Numbered from the stretch's first letter, positions 24,431-33,346 are shown. The stretch: DNA of 41,300 nt from Serpens sp964410065 (GCA_964410065.1 CAYPFO010000024.1:1-41300); one strand, 5' to 3'. Program-made: numbers and translations. The notes: a model not told the origin generated them from the sequence alone.

Positions 24431-24976
24431 TTAGGAAAGCGGGTTGGCTTTACGTGCCAACAAGGGGCCCAGGTTGGCCATGACCTGTTCGGTAATGACA
24501 TACAGACTGAAGGCCAACGCGCCTGCCATCAGCGCAACGGCGGTTTCCAGCGGACCGGTGTGGCCAATGGGTGTGAACAGTGCCAGCGCAGCCAGCCCCA
24601 TCAACACGACATTGCGTACCACCAGCAGCCAGGACAGCGGCTGCGCTGCACCACCACAACCACATTCGAGTCGAGTGCGGCCACGCAGCAGGTTTACCGC
24701 GATTGCCAGGGCGTACAGCCCCAGCAACACCAGCGCGCCCAGCGCCCCCCAGGCAGCGAATGGCGGCCAAACCAGCGCAGCTACCACCAGCAGCTCGACG
24801 GCAATCAGCAGTCGGCTGACCACACCGAGCAGCACCTCGGGGACCAGTCGATAGTCCGCAACGAAGCCGACGAAACGTCCGTAGTCGCCCACCTTGTGCC
24901 AGGCTGCCCGCAGGAACAGCAGCGCTTGAAAGACCACGGCAGCCAACGCCGCCCAATGAAGAACTGAGGCGTTCAT
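24431..24976 (-). CDS. aauE: MauE-type membrane accessory protein
   Basis: A 181-residue integral membrane protein with about five hydrophobic segments, of the MauE/DoxX-like family. Visible motifs are FLRAAWHKVGDYGRF near residue 21, DYRLVPE, and the CGCGG motif (105-109), which supplies a redox-active Cys pair. MauE is needed for maturation and transport of the small subunit and probably cooperates with MauD, passing electrons or disulfides across the membrane. It lies five bases after the aauB stop. Confident. Confidence 0.9.
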   Translation of the reverse strand: MNASVLHWAALAAVVFQALLFLRAAWHKVGDYGRFVGFVADYRLVPEVLLGVVSRLLIAVELLVVAALVWPPFAAWGALGALVLLGLYALAIAVNLLRGRTRLECGCGGAAQPLSWLLVVRNVVLMGLAALALFTPIGHTGPLETAVALMAGALAFSLYVITEQVMANLGPLLARKANPLS

Positions 24977-24981
24977 GGTGA

Positions 24982-26127
24982 TTACTCGCTGGTGACCGCA
25001 AAGATGGTCCAGTCACCGACGCCTTCCAGCGTGTGGGTCGGCTTGACCGCGAAACGGGCCAGCGGGTCGACTTCGTAGCGCACCAGTTCGGTGTCCTCGA
25101 TCAAGCCGAACAGCACCGGCTGCTTACCGCTGGTGACTGCCAGGGACGAGACGCCTTCTGCAACCGAGCGATACAGAACCTGCTTGCGCTTGAGGTCGTA
25201 CGCCCAGATTTCCTTGGAGTAGTCCTTGTGGCTGCCTTCGGTGGCATCGGGGTGCATGGTCAGGAAGGCCACGTTGTGCGCGGCGTTATAGGCCAGGACG
25301 TCCACACCGCCCGGCGCCCAATCGCCGTCGATGCCCTTGACCACCTCGTACTTCTCGACCAGCTTGGGCTGCTTGCCGCTGTCAGCGATGCGGTACAGGT
25401 TGCCTTTGAAAGAGGGGAACAGCAGATCCTTGCCAACGCGCTTGGGCACGATGAACAGGGCGTCTTCATCCGGATCGAAGACCTTGGCGCTGCGCAGCGG
25501 AGCGGAGAATTCGCCCTTGCCGTTGACGTCGAAGCTGACCAGGGTGCCGTCACCACATACCGAGCTGAAGCGGTGGCCGCTGGTAGCCGGGAAGGTACCG
25601 AAGCAACCCGGCGTCGGCACTTCAGCCACCACCTTGCCCGCTTCCAGGTTTACTACAGTCACCGAGGTGGCCGGGGTAGCGTTCTGCACGAAGGCCAGCT
25701 TGCCGTCGGCGGACAGGTTAAGAATGGCGTTGGACGGAGCGACCTGGGCCATTTTCTCCGGCAGGAGGATTTCGCGCTTCAGGGTCAGGGTGTCGACATC
25801 GAATTCCTGCAGCACCGCTTCGGTCGGGCCGTACATGATGCGCTTGGCGTAGGCGGAGATGGCATAGGCGGTCTTGCGGTCCGTGGTAAAGGCCATTTGA
25901 CCGATGATGCCGATGCTCAGGATGCCCTTGTGCTCAAGGTTATCGGCTGACAGCACGTTGATACGACTGGGACCTTTCCAGCTCTGATCGAGCACGAATA
26001 CGTTGGCGCCGGGCTTGATGGCCTTCTCAACCGTGAGCACTTCCGGAACAAAATCTTCATTAGCCTGAGCAATGCTGACTGTCAGCACGCTCAGCAGGGC
26101 ACCTAGCGTAATACCTAATACACGCAT
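24982..26127 (-). CDS. aauB: Aromatic amine dehydrogenase large (alpha) subunit
   Basis: A 381-residue protein with a Sec signal peptide (MRVLGITLGALLSVLTVSIAQA) and a beta-propeller-like mature domain. The blocks RINVLSADNLEHKGILSIGIIGQ, TAYAISAYAKRIMYGPTEAVLQEFD, GCFGTFPATSGHRFSSVCGDG and DGDWAPGGVDVLAYN are typical of the AauB/MauB heavy chain. It holds the TTQ-bearing small subunit in a heterotetramer in the periplasm. The start at 26127 is set by the signal peptide; the frame extends to 26193, but that start lies within a few bases of the sigma-54 promoter. It is first in the operon aauB-E-D-A-cyt-cyt. Confidence 0.92.
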   Translation of the reverse strand: MRVLGITLGALLSVLTVSIAQANEDFVPEVLTVEKAIKPGANVFVLDQSWKGPSRINVLSADNLEHKGILSIGIIGQMAFTTDRKTAYAISAYAKRIMYGPTEAVLQEFDVDTLTLKREILLPEKMAQVAPSNAILNLSADGKLAFVQNATPATSVTVVNLEAGKVVAEVPTPGCFGTFPATSGHRFSSVCGDGTLVSFDVNGKGEFSAPLRSAKVFDPDEDALFIVPKRVGKDLLFPSFKGNLYRIADSGKQPKLVEKYEVVKGIDGDWAPGGVDVLAYNAAHNVAFLTMHPDATEGSHKDYSKEIWAYDLKRKQVLYRSVAEGVSSLAVTSGKQPVLFGLIEDTELVRYEVDPLARFAVKPTHTLEGVGDWTIFAVTSE

Positions 26128-26193
26128 AGAACTTCTCCAACAGGCTGCAAAAGGATGATCAACACGTATTGAACATCCCGTTACATCCTCCAT

Positions 26194-26209
26194 AGCAGCA
26201 AGCGTGCCA
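26194..26209 (-). promoter_or_regulatory. Sigma-54 promoter of the aau operon
   Basis: On the minus strand the bases read TGGCACG-CTTG-CTGCT, matching the -24/-12 consensus TGGCACG-N4-TTGCW with GG and GC ten bases apart. It would start transcription about 55 bases before the aauB ATG at 26127. Sigma-54 promoters need an activator ATPase, which is not encoded in this window. The rest of the 361-bp divergent gap holds no gene. A CCCTT/AAGGG hairpin lies at 26267-26280. Confidence 0.75.
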
Positions 26210-26488
26210 CCTTATAAAACAGGGACTTACAGACGTTTTATGCATCAGGTTGTGCGCTTTTCTGACCCCTTTTTGAAGGGATGCCGGGTGGTAATGCACC
26301 ACATTGGAGCATCGCGGACATCCAAGCCCGACACGCCAGCGTCGCCCCTAGGCAACCGCAGCGGTGGTCTACGCTGAAATGCGGCGCAGCTCACCGATAA
26401 ACGACGCCTGTGCCATCTGCCTGTCATCCAATCCCTGCAGTCTGGATAAGGACGTAACGATCCGAACTGCCCCGCCAAGGAGCTGCAC

Positions 26489-27541
26489 ATGAAACGACTG
26501 CTACTGGTTTCACTGTTGGGAACGGCCATCACCCTGGCCGGTCAGGCCATGGCTCAGGATGTAAAAAGCCTGGAACAGGCGGCGCGCACTGAAGGCCAGG
26601 TGAACAGTGTCGGCATGCCCGACAGTTGGGCCAACTGGAAGGACACCTGGGCCGATCTGCAGCGCTTGTACGGCCTCAAACACAGTGACACCGACATGAG
26701 CTCGGCGCAGGAAATCGCCAAGTTCGCCGCCGAGAAATCCAACGCCACCGCCGACATCGGCGACGTCGGCGCCGCCTTTGGGCCCATCGCCGTGCAGCAG
26801 GGCGTCACTCAAGCGTACAAACCCACCACCTGGGATCAGATCCCGGACTGGGCCAAGGACGACGACGGCCACTGGATGCTCGCCTACACCGGCTCCATCG
26901 CTTTCATCGTCAACAAGCAGCTGGTCAAGCAGGCCCCAAAATCCTGGGCTGACCTGAAAAAAGGCAGCTACAAGGTCGCCATCGGTGACGTCGGCACCGC
27001 CGCCCAGGCCGTCAACGGCGTACTGGCTGCGGCCATTGCCAACGGCGGCGATGAAAAGAACATCCAACCTGGTCTGGACTTCTTTGCCGACATCGCCAAG
27101 CAAGGCCGCCTGTCGCTGGCCAACCCGACTATCCAGACTCTGGAACGAGGCGAAGTGGAAGTCGGTGTGGTGTGGGATTTCAACGGCCTGGGCTACCGTG
27201 AGCAGATCGATCCCAGCCGCTTCGAGGTGCTGATCCCATCGGATGGCTCAGTGATTTCCGGCTACAGCACCATCATCAACAAGTACGCCAAGCATCCCAA
27301 TGCCGCCAAGCTGGCCCGCGAATACATCCTGAGCGACGCCGGACAGATCAACCTGGCCAAGGGCAACGCCCGGCCGATCCGCGCCGAACACCTGACCCTG
27401 CCGGCGGACGTGCAGGCCAAACTGCTGCCCAACGAGCAATACGCCAAGGTACAGCCGATCAAGGATGCCGACGCCTGGGAAGAAACCTCCAAGGCGCTGC
27501 CGCAGCTGTGGCAGGAGCACGTGATCATCGAGATGCAATAA
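26489..27541 (+). CDS. ABC importer periplasmic substrate-binding protein
   Basis: A 350-residue periplasmic binding protein with a Sec signal peptide (cleavage after AMA, about residue 22) and the fold of the iron/polyamine/aminoethylphosphonate (PotD/AfuA-like) group. Features are VNSVGMPDSWANWKDTW near the N-terminus, TGSIAFIVNKQLVKQAPKSWADL in the hinge region, and GVVWDFNGLGYR. It heads the operon and is divergent from aauB. The ligand is not clear from sequence; the following hydrolase suggests a phosphate-containing compound. A GGAG lies before the ATG. A 9-bp hairpin follows the gene. Confidence 0.87.
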   Translation: MKRLLLVSLLGTAITLAGQAMAQDVKSLEQAARTEGQVNSVGMPDSWANWKDTWADLQRLYGLKHSDTDMSSAQEIAKFAAEKSNATADIGDVGAAFGPIAVQQGVTQAYKPTTWDQIPDWAKDDDGHWMLAYTGSIAFIVNKQLVKQAPKSWADLKKGSYKVAIGDVGTAAQAVNGVLAAAIANGGDEKNIQPGLDFFADIAKQGRLSLANPTIQTLERGEVEVGVVWDFNGLGYREQIDPSRFEVLIPSDGSVISGYSTIINKYAKHPNAAKLAREYILSDAGQINLAKGNARPIRAEHLTLPADVQAKLLPNEQYAKVQPIKDADAWEETSKALPQLWQEHVIIEMQ

Positions 27542-27547
27542 GGAAAC

Positions 27548-27576
27548 CGCAGGGTGGGCCGTTCGCTCACCCTGCG
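27548..27576 (+). other. Intra-operon hairpin after the binding-protein gene
   Basis: Perfect 9-bp stem CGCAGGGTG / CACCCTGCG around an eleven-base loop, just after the binding-protein stop. Such hairpins often protect the upstream part of an importer message so that the binding protein is made in excess. There is no T-run. Confidence 0.7.
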
Positions 27577-27592
27577 CTAGGGAACCTTGGCG

Positions 27593-28399
27593 ATGAACTC
27601 AAAGGTCATTCTGGTGGTACTTGACGGCCTCAACTATGAAGTGGCCCGTTATACGCTTGGCCATCTGCAGGCTTGCTGTGCAGCCGGACGCGCCACGCTC
27701 TATAAACTCGACTGTGAGCTGCCGGCGCTCTCTCGGCCCCTTTACGAATGCATTCTGACCGGCGTGCCGCCCCTGGACAGCGGCATCGTTAACAACGAGG
27801 TGGCGCGGCTGTCCAACCAGCGCAGCATCTTTCATTACGCCCGCGCCGCCGGGCGCAGTACCGCGGCCGCGGCCTATCACTGGGTCAGCGAGCTGTACAA
27901 CCGAGCCCCCTTCGACGCCGCGCGGGATCGCCACACCGAGGCGCCAGAGCTGCCGATTCAGCACGGTCACTTCTATTACGAGGACCATTACCCCGACTCG
28001 CACCTGTTCGCCGATGCGGAACACCTGCGCCGTCGCCATGCCCCGGATTTTATGCTGGTGCATCCGATGAACATCGACGATGCCGGCCACCATCACGGAC
28101 TGGACTCGCCGCAGTACCGCAACCGCGCTCGCCGCGCCGATATTCTCCTGGGGGATTACTTGCAAGCCTGGCTGGATGCCGGCTACCAGGTGCTGGTGAC
28201 CGCTGACCATGGCATGACGACGGATCGCTCCCACAACGGCCTGCTGGCTGAAGAGCGCGAGGTGCCGCTGTTCGTGGTTGGCGATGCCTTTAGCCTCAAC
28301 GCACAGGCCAAACCACGGCAGACCGAGCTGTGCGGCAGCATTTGCGAGCTGCTCGGCGTACCCCATGACAAACCGGTCTGCCGGGAGCTGTTCAAATGA
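27593..28399 (+). CDS. Cytoplasmic alkaline-phosphatase-superfamily hydrolase
   Basis: A 268-residue member of the alkaline phosphatase / nucleotide pyrophosphatase superfamily. The metal-binding pattern is visible: VVLDGLN (Asp), PALSRPLYECILTGVPP with a likely nucleophile Ser, HPMNIDDAGHHHG (Asp and His), TADHGM (Asp and His) and DRSHNG (His). There is no signal peptide, so it acts in the cytoplasm. The start at 27593 (ATG) has AGGGA nine bases upstream; a TTG six bases earlier is less likely. It is set between the binding protein and the permeases and overlaps the next gene as ATGA. It probably releases phosphate or cleaves a phosphonate or phosphodiester taken up by the importer. The substrate is unknown. 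Confidence 0.85.
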   Translation: MNSKVILVVLDGLNYEVARYTLGHLQACCAAGRATLYKLDCELPALSRPLYECILTGVPPLDSGIVNNEVARLSNQRSIFHYARAAGRSTAAAAYHWVSELYNRAPFDAARDRHTEAPELPIQHGHFYYEDHYPDSHLFADAEHLRRRHAPDFMLVHPMNIDDAGHHHGLDSPQYRNRARRADILLGDYLQAWLDAGYQVLVTADHGMTTDRSHNGLLAEEREVPLFVVGDAFSLNAQAKPRQTELCGSICELLGVPHDKPVCRELFK

Positions 28400-29238
28400 G
28401 CAGCGCGCCGCGCGGCAAATGGCTGGCAGCGCTGTGCCTGCTGCCCTTCGCGGTGTTTTTCTTCGCCTTCCAGATCGCCCCGCTGCTCTGGGTGGCGATC
28501 AACAGCGTACACGGTGCCGACGGCGTGAGCCTGGACAATTTCAGCAAGATCTTCGCCTCGAAGTTTTATCTGCAGGCCATCAAGCACAGCCTGCAAGTGG
28601 CGTTCTGGTCGAGCATCTTCGGCTTGCTAATTGCCGTGCTTGGCAGCTACTCACTGCATCAGGTGGACTCGCGCCTGCGCGACTTTGTCAGCGCCTTCAC
28701 CACCATGACCAGCAACTTCGCCGGCGTGCCGCTGGCCTTCGCCTTCATCATCCTGCTCGGTTTCAACGGCGCCTTCACCCTGCTGCTCAAACAGCTCGGT
28801 TGGATCGAGGACTTCAATATCTATTCCAAGACCGGGCTGATCCTGATCTACACCTACTTTCAGATTCCCCTCGGCGTGCTGCTGCTCTATCCGGCCTTCG
28901 ACGCCCTGCGTGAGGACTGGCGCGAGTCGGCGGCGCTACTGGGGGCGGGCCCCTGGCAGTTCTGGCGGCACATCGGCCTGCCGGTGCTGACCCCGGCGCT
29001 GCTCGGCACCTTCGTCATTTTGCTGGCCAACGCCCTCGGCGCCTATGCCACCGTCTATGCGCTGACCACCGGAAACTTCAACATCATGCCGATCCGTATC
29101 GCTGCACTGGTGGCCGGCGACATCGTGCTCAACCCCTCCATGGCAAGCGCCCTGGCCATGCTGCTGGTAGGCCTGATGGCGCTGATCACCTTGGTCCACC
29201 AATGGCTGCTGCGCCGGAGCTACCATGTCACGCGCTGA
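28396..29238 (+). CDS. ABC importer permease subunit 1
   Basis: A 280-residue inner membrane permease with six hydrophobic segments and a BPD-type EAA loop near the C-terminus (ESAALLGAGPWQFWRHIGLPVL). It resembles PotB/CysT-type permeases. It pairs with the second permease and the ATPase of this operon. Start overlaps the hydrolase stop by four bases (ATGA) and its end overlaps the next permease gene by 14 bp. Confidence 0.92.
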   Translation: MSSAPRGKWLAALCLLPFAVFFFAFQIAPLLWVAINSVHGADGVSLDNFSKIFASKFYLQAIKHSLQVAFWSSIFGLLIAVLGSYSLHQVDSRLRDFVSAFTTMTSNFAGVPLAFAFIILLGFNGAFTLLLKQLGWIEDFNIYSKTGLILIYTYFQIPLGVLLLYPAFDALREDWRESAALLGAGPWQFWRHIGLPVLTPALLGTFVILLANALGAYATVYALTTGNFNIMPIRIAALVAGDIVLNPSMASALAMLLVGLMALITLVHQWLLRRSYHVTR

Positions 29239-30022
29239 ACGCCGGCCTGCGCGGCTGTATCACCGGCTGGTGGTCTGGCTGCTGTTTCTGATTTTGCTGA
29301 TGCCGCTGGCCGGCACGCTGGTCTATTCCCTGGCCAGTAGCTGGTCGGCGACCATCCTGCCCGACGGCTTCACGCTCAAGTGGTACCAGGCGCTGTGGAG
29401 CGAGCAGCGTTTCCTGATCGCGTTCGGCCAATCGCTGCTGGTCTGCTTCGGCGCCCTGCTGCTCTCGGTGCTGCTGATCCTGCCGCTGTTGTTCGTGGTG
29501 CACTACTACTTTCCGCGCCTCGACGGGCTGATGAACATCCTTATCCTGCTGCCCTTTGCTATCCCGCCGGTGGTGTCGTCCGTGGGTCTGCTGCAGATCT
29601 ACGGCTCTGATCCCCTGCCTCTGGTCGGCACGCCCTGGATTCTGATCGGCTGCTATTTCACCGTGGCCCTGCCCTTCATGTACCGGGCGATCACCAACAA
29701 CCTGCAAGCATTGAATTTGCCCGACCTGATGGACGCCGCCCGCATGCTGGGCGCCAACACCTGGCAAGCCGCACTCTGGGTGGTGCTGCCGAACCTGCGC
29801 AAGGGCGTGATGGTCGCGCTGTTTCTGTCATTTTCTTTCCTGTTCGGCGAATTTGTGTTTGCCAACCTGCTGGTGGGCACCCGTTACGAAACCCTGCAGG
29901 TGTACCTGAACAACATGCGCAACAGCAGCGGCCACTTCAACAGCGCGCTGGTGATTTCCTACTTCTTCTTCGTGCTGGTATTCACCTGGGCCGCCAACCG
30001 CCTGAACAAGGACGCGCCATGA
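29225..30022 (+). CDS. ABC importer permease subunit 2
   Basis: A 265-residue permease of the PotC-like type with six hydrophobic segments and the EAA loop DAARMLGANTWQAALWVVLPNL. It partners permease 1. It overlaps permease 1 by 14 bp and the ATPase by four (ATGA), so the whole group is tightly co-translated. Confidence 0.92.
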   Translation: MSRAERRPARLYHRLVVWLLFLILLMPLAGTLVYSLASSWSATILPDGFTLKWYQALWSEQRFLIAFGQSLLVCFGALLLSVLLILPLLFVVHYYFPRLDGLMNILILLPFAIPPVVSSVGLLQIYGSDPLPLVGTPWILIGCYFTVALPFMYRAITNNLQALNLPDLMDAARMLGANTWQAALWVVLPNLRKGVMVALFLSFSFLFGEFVFANLLVGTRYETLQVYLNNMRNSSGHFNSALVISYFFFVLVFTWAANRLNKDAP

Positions 30023-31008
30023 GCTACCTCGTCATCCAGAATCTGCACAAGCGTTATGGCGCGACCCTCGTGTTCAGCGACATTGACTGCACCGTCGAGC
30101 GTGGCGAGTTCGTCACCCTGCTCGGCCCTTCCGGCTGCGGCAAATCCACCTTGTTGCGTTGCGTGGCCGGGCTCACCGAGGTGAATGGCGGGTGCATCGA
30201 ACTGGAAGGCCAGAACCTGCTGCCGCTGCCACCACAGAAACGCGGCATCGGCATGGTGTTCCAGAGCTACGCGCTGTTTCCCAACATGACCGTGGCGCAG
30301 AACGTCGCCTTCGGCTTGCGCATGCAGAAGGTGCCCAGGGCGGAAAATACTCGGCGGGTGGCGGAGGTGTTGGAACTGGTGGAATTGAACGAGCTGGCCG
30401 GGCGATATCCGCACCAGCTCTCCGGTGGGCAAAGCCAGCGCGTCGCCTTGGCCCGCTCGCTGGTCACTCGGCCGCGCCTGCTGTTGCTCGACGAGCCGCT
30501 GTCGGCGCTGGATGCGCGCATTCGCAAGCACTTGCGCGAGCAGATCCGCCGCATCCAGCGTGAGCTGGGCCTGACTACTCTATTCGTCACCCATGATCAG
30601 GAAGAGGCGCTGACGCTGTCCGACCGCATTCTGCTGATGGATGCCGGGCGCATCGTGCAAAACGGCAGCGCCGAAGCGCTGTATACCCAGCCGGCCACCG
30701 CCTTCGCCGCGGGCTTCATCGGCAACTACAACCTGCTGGAAGCCGACGCCGCCAGCCGCCTGCTCGGCCGAGCCGTGGCCCACCGCGTGGCCATTCGCCC
30801 AGAAGCCATCGTACTGGCACCGCACGGCAGCATCGACGCGCAGATTCGCAGCCACAGCCTGCTCGGCAACGTCATTCGCTACCGCGTCGAAGCCCGTGGC
30901 GTTGAATTACTGGTGGATGTGTTGAATCGCTCCGCCGCCGATCTGCACGCCAGCGGCCAGCGCATCGGCCTGGACATCGGCGACGAGGCGATACGAGAGA
31001 TTGCGTGA
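30019..31008 (+). CDS. ABC importer ATP-binding subunit
   Basis: A 329-residue ABC ATPase. Walker A GPSGCGKST (about residues 37-45), Q-loop Gln in GMVFQSY, signature LSGGQSQR, Walker B LLLLDEP and switch His in FVTHDQEEA are intact. A C-terminal TOBE-like domain (about residues 240-329) is present, as in PotA/FbpC-type importers. It is the last gene of the operon. A REP-like arm starts 19 bp after its stop. Confidence 0.94.
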   Translation: MSYLVIQNLHKRYGATLVFSDIDCTVERGEFVTLLGPSGCGKSTLLRCVAGLTEVNGGCIELEGQNLLPLPPQKRGIGMVFQSYALFPNMTVAQNVAFGLRMQKVPRAENTRRVAEVLELVELNELAGRYPHQLSGGQSQRVALARSLVTRPRLLLLDEPLSALDARIRKHLREQIRRIQRELGLTTLFVTHDQEEALTLSDRILLMDAGRIVQNGSAEALYTQPATAFAAGFIGNYNLLEADAASRLLGRAVAHRVAIRPEAIVLAPHGSIDAQIRSHSLLGNVIRYRVEARGVELLVDVLNRSAADLHASGQRIGLDIGDEAIREIA

Positions 31009-31026
31009 ACGGCGGGCTTTCTTTTT

Positions 31027-31048
31027 TGTAGGGGCGAATTCATTCGCT
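31027..31048. repeat. Solo REP-type arm downstream of the ABC operon
   Basis: One copy of the arm GTAGGGGCGAATTCATTCGC, the same family as the arrays at 10.9 and 21.1 kb. Its inverted partner is not present nearby, so it is a lone half-element in the gap before the methyltransferase gene. Confidence 0.8.
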
Positions 31049-31145
31049 TGGCGCCTATCCCTCACACCCCGCAGCGGCTGCGACAAACGCAGGCTGATCG
31101 GCTGCTTCGGCAACAAGCACCTCGCCGACGCAGGCTTCCCGGCGG

Positions 31146-31898
31146 CTAAACCCTGCCAATCCGCAGGGACAACGGCCAACGTACTACCCGCCCTTGCGTC
31201 CTGTCAGACCACACCGAGCCAAGCAGGCGCTCCAACTCGTCGACAGGATCGAGGTCGTGCACCGTCTTATAGCGCGCCGTAGCGGACCAGCTGCGCAGAT
31301 ATCCCATCAACTGAGACCGTGTCCAGACAACTCCCATGCCGAAGGGCGGCGCCTCGATAGCGGTAAACGGAAACGGCAATTCACAGTATCCGCTTTCCAC
31401 GTGACGCCGCTCTGCGGGCCAATACGGTCCGACCACGTGGTGATAGAAATGCTGCAGCAACGAATTGGCCTCGTCACCATCCAATTCGACCACGCCATAA
31501 CACCACACCGCGATGATCCCATCGGGCCTGAGCACCCTGCGCACCTCGGCATAAAAGTGCTCGATATCGAACCAGTGCAGTGCTTGCGCAACCGAGACCA
31601 GATCAACCGATGCCGGCTCCAGCCCGGAACACTCCGCAGAGGCATGCCTGTAGCTGACCCGATCATGGGGGATGGCCGCAGCAAGTTGTGCCGCACTCGC
31701 ATCGGTCGCCACCACCTGCTGAAAATACTGGGCCAGGCTGATCGCCGCCTGGCCATTGCCCGTTCCGCAATCCCAGGCAAGGTTCTGCTCTCCGCATTGT
31801 CGGCTCAGCCATTCGAATAGCTCGCCGGGATAGGTGGGCCGATGGTTAAGGTAGTCCTGGGTCACATTCTTGAAATGATCAACAAACACCTTGGGCAT
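31146..31898 (-). CDS. Class I SAM-dependent methyltransferase
   Basis: A 250-residue methyltransferase. Motif I is LAWDCGTGNGQAAISLAQ near residue 40, motif II is VVATDASAAQL, and motif III is PDGIIAVWCYG. It looks like the UbiE/type-11 group common in proteobacteria and fungi. The substrate cannot be inferred. I took the ATG at 31898; a GTG one codon upstream is also possible, with GGGAGA ahead of both. It is convergent with the ABC operon. Family firm. Confidence 0.87.
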   Translation of the reverse strand: MPKVFVDHFKNVTQDYLNHRPTYPGELFEWLSRQCGEQNLAWDCGTGNGQAAISLAQYFQQVVATDASAAQLAAAIPHDRVSYRHASAECSGLEPASVDLVSVAQALHWFDIEHFYAEVRRVLRPDGIIAVWCYGVVELDGDEANSLLQHFYHHVVGPYWPAERRHVESGYCELPFPFTAIEAPPFGMGVVWTRSQLMGYLRSWSATARYKTVHDLDPVDELERLLGSVWSDRTQGRVVRWPLSLRIGRV

Positions 31899-32064
31899 CA
31901 CGCTGTCTCCCTATTGTCCCAGGCCGGGTAGCGTGGCGATATTACTGGGTTCCAGGGGGTGAGATGAACGGACCTTATATCGATAGTTCAATGTGTCGGC
32001 CCTCGGCGGGTGATGTCTGCAACTGCTGCCCAGATACAGGCTGTGTCCAGCAGGAGGCTTGTGC

Positions 32065-33276
32065 ATGACTCACATTTCGCTGACGTCGCGCCTGAGCCTG
32101 CTGTTCACCCTGGCGGTGTGCGGCGTTCTGGTCGCCGCCGGGTGCGTGTTCAATCAGTTCAGCCAGCGCCATTTCGACGTACTTGACCAGCAGATGCTGG
32201 AGGAGAAACTCGACGGCGCCGCGAGCCTGCTGCTGGGGCTCGGCGATTTGTATCAATTGCAGGTGATACGACCCGAATTGCAGGCTCTGCTGGGCAGGCA
32301 CCGCGACGTGTCCGCGCTGATTCTCGACGCTGATGGCCGCCCCCTTTTTAGCGAACCCGAACGAAGCGAAACTCTGCACCGTTACCAGCAGGTGCAGCCG
32401 CATCGGAGCGGAAAATGGACGCATAACGCTAATGTCTGGCGCGGCTTGCAGCGCCAGATCACGCGCGACGGGCAACAGCTCAGTGTCTTGTTGATGCTGG
32501 ATATTACAGCCCAGCAGACTCTTCTGCGTTCCCTGACCGGCTGGTTGTGGGCAGCCCTCTTACTGGTTGTTCCGGGCAGTATGCTGCTGGGGTGGAGCAT
32601 CGCGAGCGGAGGCTTGCGCCCGGTTCACCAACTGAGTCAGATGGCCATTTCGGCCTCGGCACAATCGCCCGCAGCACCCCTGCCCACACAGACGGTGCCA
32701 GCCGAACTGTTGCCGCTGGCGTTGGCCTTCAATGCCGTACTGGCTCACAAGGCGCGAATGAGTGACGACACGCCAGCCAAGACCGACCTCGATCCGATCC
32801 TTGCCCATCGCCAGTTCATCGATCTGCACGCGTTATGCGCCAGCGTGCTGGATTTTTATGCACTGCCCGCCAAAGAGCGCGGTATCCACTTCAAACTCGA
32901 GGGCACGGGAACGCTGCCAGGCGATGCCCTGATGTTGCGTCAGGCCTTGTCGAACCTGTTGGCGAACGCGCTGCGCGAAACACCGGACGGCACGACGATC
33001 GCGCTGAAGATTGCACAGGACGAGCACTGCCTGTCCCTGACACTGTCCAATCCAGCTCTTTCCCCTTTTTCGCCCAAGCCACTGCAGCTGTTGGACGAGC
33101 CCGTTCGCTGCGCATGCAACGCCGAGCGTGTTGAGTGGAGTTTGGCCTGCACCCAGTCGATCATCGCAGCGCACCAGGGCAGCATCAGCTACAGCGCAGC
33201 TGATGGCGAAAGGTCACTTGCACTGGTGTTTCTCATCTGCACAGAGCATTCAGGCTGGACACACGATAAGCGGTAA
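32065..33276 (+). CDS. Degenerate CusS-like sensor kinase lacking the DHp domain
   Basis: A 403-residue protein with the architecture of a CusS-type sensor: membrane segment about 10-29, periplasmic sensor about 30-155, second membrane segment about 160-180 and a HAMP-like region to about 230. The phosphoacceptor (HisKA) helices are absent: the sequence passes from LAFNAVLAHKARMSDD straight to RQFIDLHALCASVLDF, normally on the far side of that domain. The ATPase-like part keeps an N-box (ALSNLLANALRET, 294-306), but the DxGxG and GxGLG blocks are replaced by NPALSP and VEWSLA. It cannot be a normal histidine kinase. No response regulator lies next to it. A perfect AGGAGG precedes the ATG. Confidence 0.8.
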   Translation: MTHISLTSRLSLLFTLAVCGVLVAAGCVFNQFSQRHFDVLDQQMLEEKLDGAASLLLGLGDLYQLQVIRPELQALLGRHRDVSALILDADGRPLFSEPERSETLHRYQQVQPHRSGKWTHNANVWRGLQRQITRDGQQLSVLLMLDITAQQTLLRSLTGWLWAALLLVVPGSMLLGWSIASGGLRPVHQLSQMAISASAQSPAAPLPTQTVPAELLPLALAFNAVLAHKARMSDDTPAKTDLDPILAHRQFIDLHALCASVLDFYALPAKERGIHFKLEGTGTLPGDALMLRQALSNLLANALRETPDGTTIALKIAQDEHCLSLTLSNPALSPFSPKPLQLLDEPVRCACNAERVEWSLACTQSIIAAHQGSISYSAADGERSLALVFLICTEHSGWTHDKR

Positions 33277-33346
33277 AGAAAGACAGCCTTGGGTGATGGC
33301 ATAATGGCACCACAAGCATTTCTTCTTTTCCTGCTACGAGTTCCTT

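Noticed and set aside
26128..26193. Longer start of aauB
   Set aside because: It would place the start codon at the edge of the sigma-54 promoter and put 22 non-signal residues before the signal peptide.
32065..33276. Ordinary heavy-metal sensor kinase
   Set aside because: No His box can be found between the HAMP region and the N-box, and the glycine boxes are replaced.
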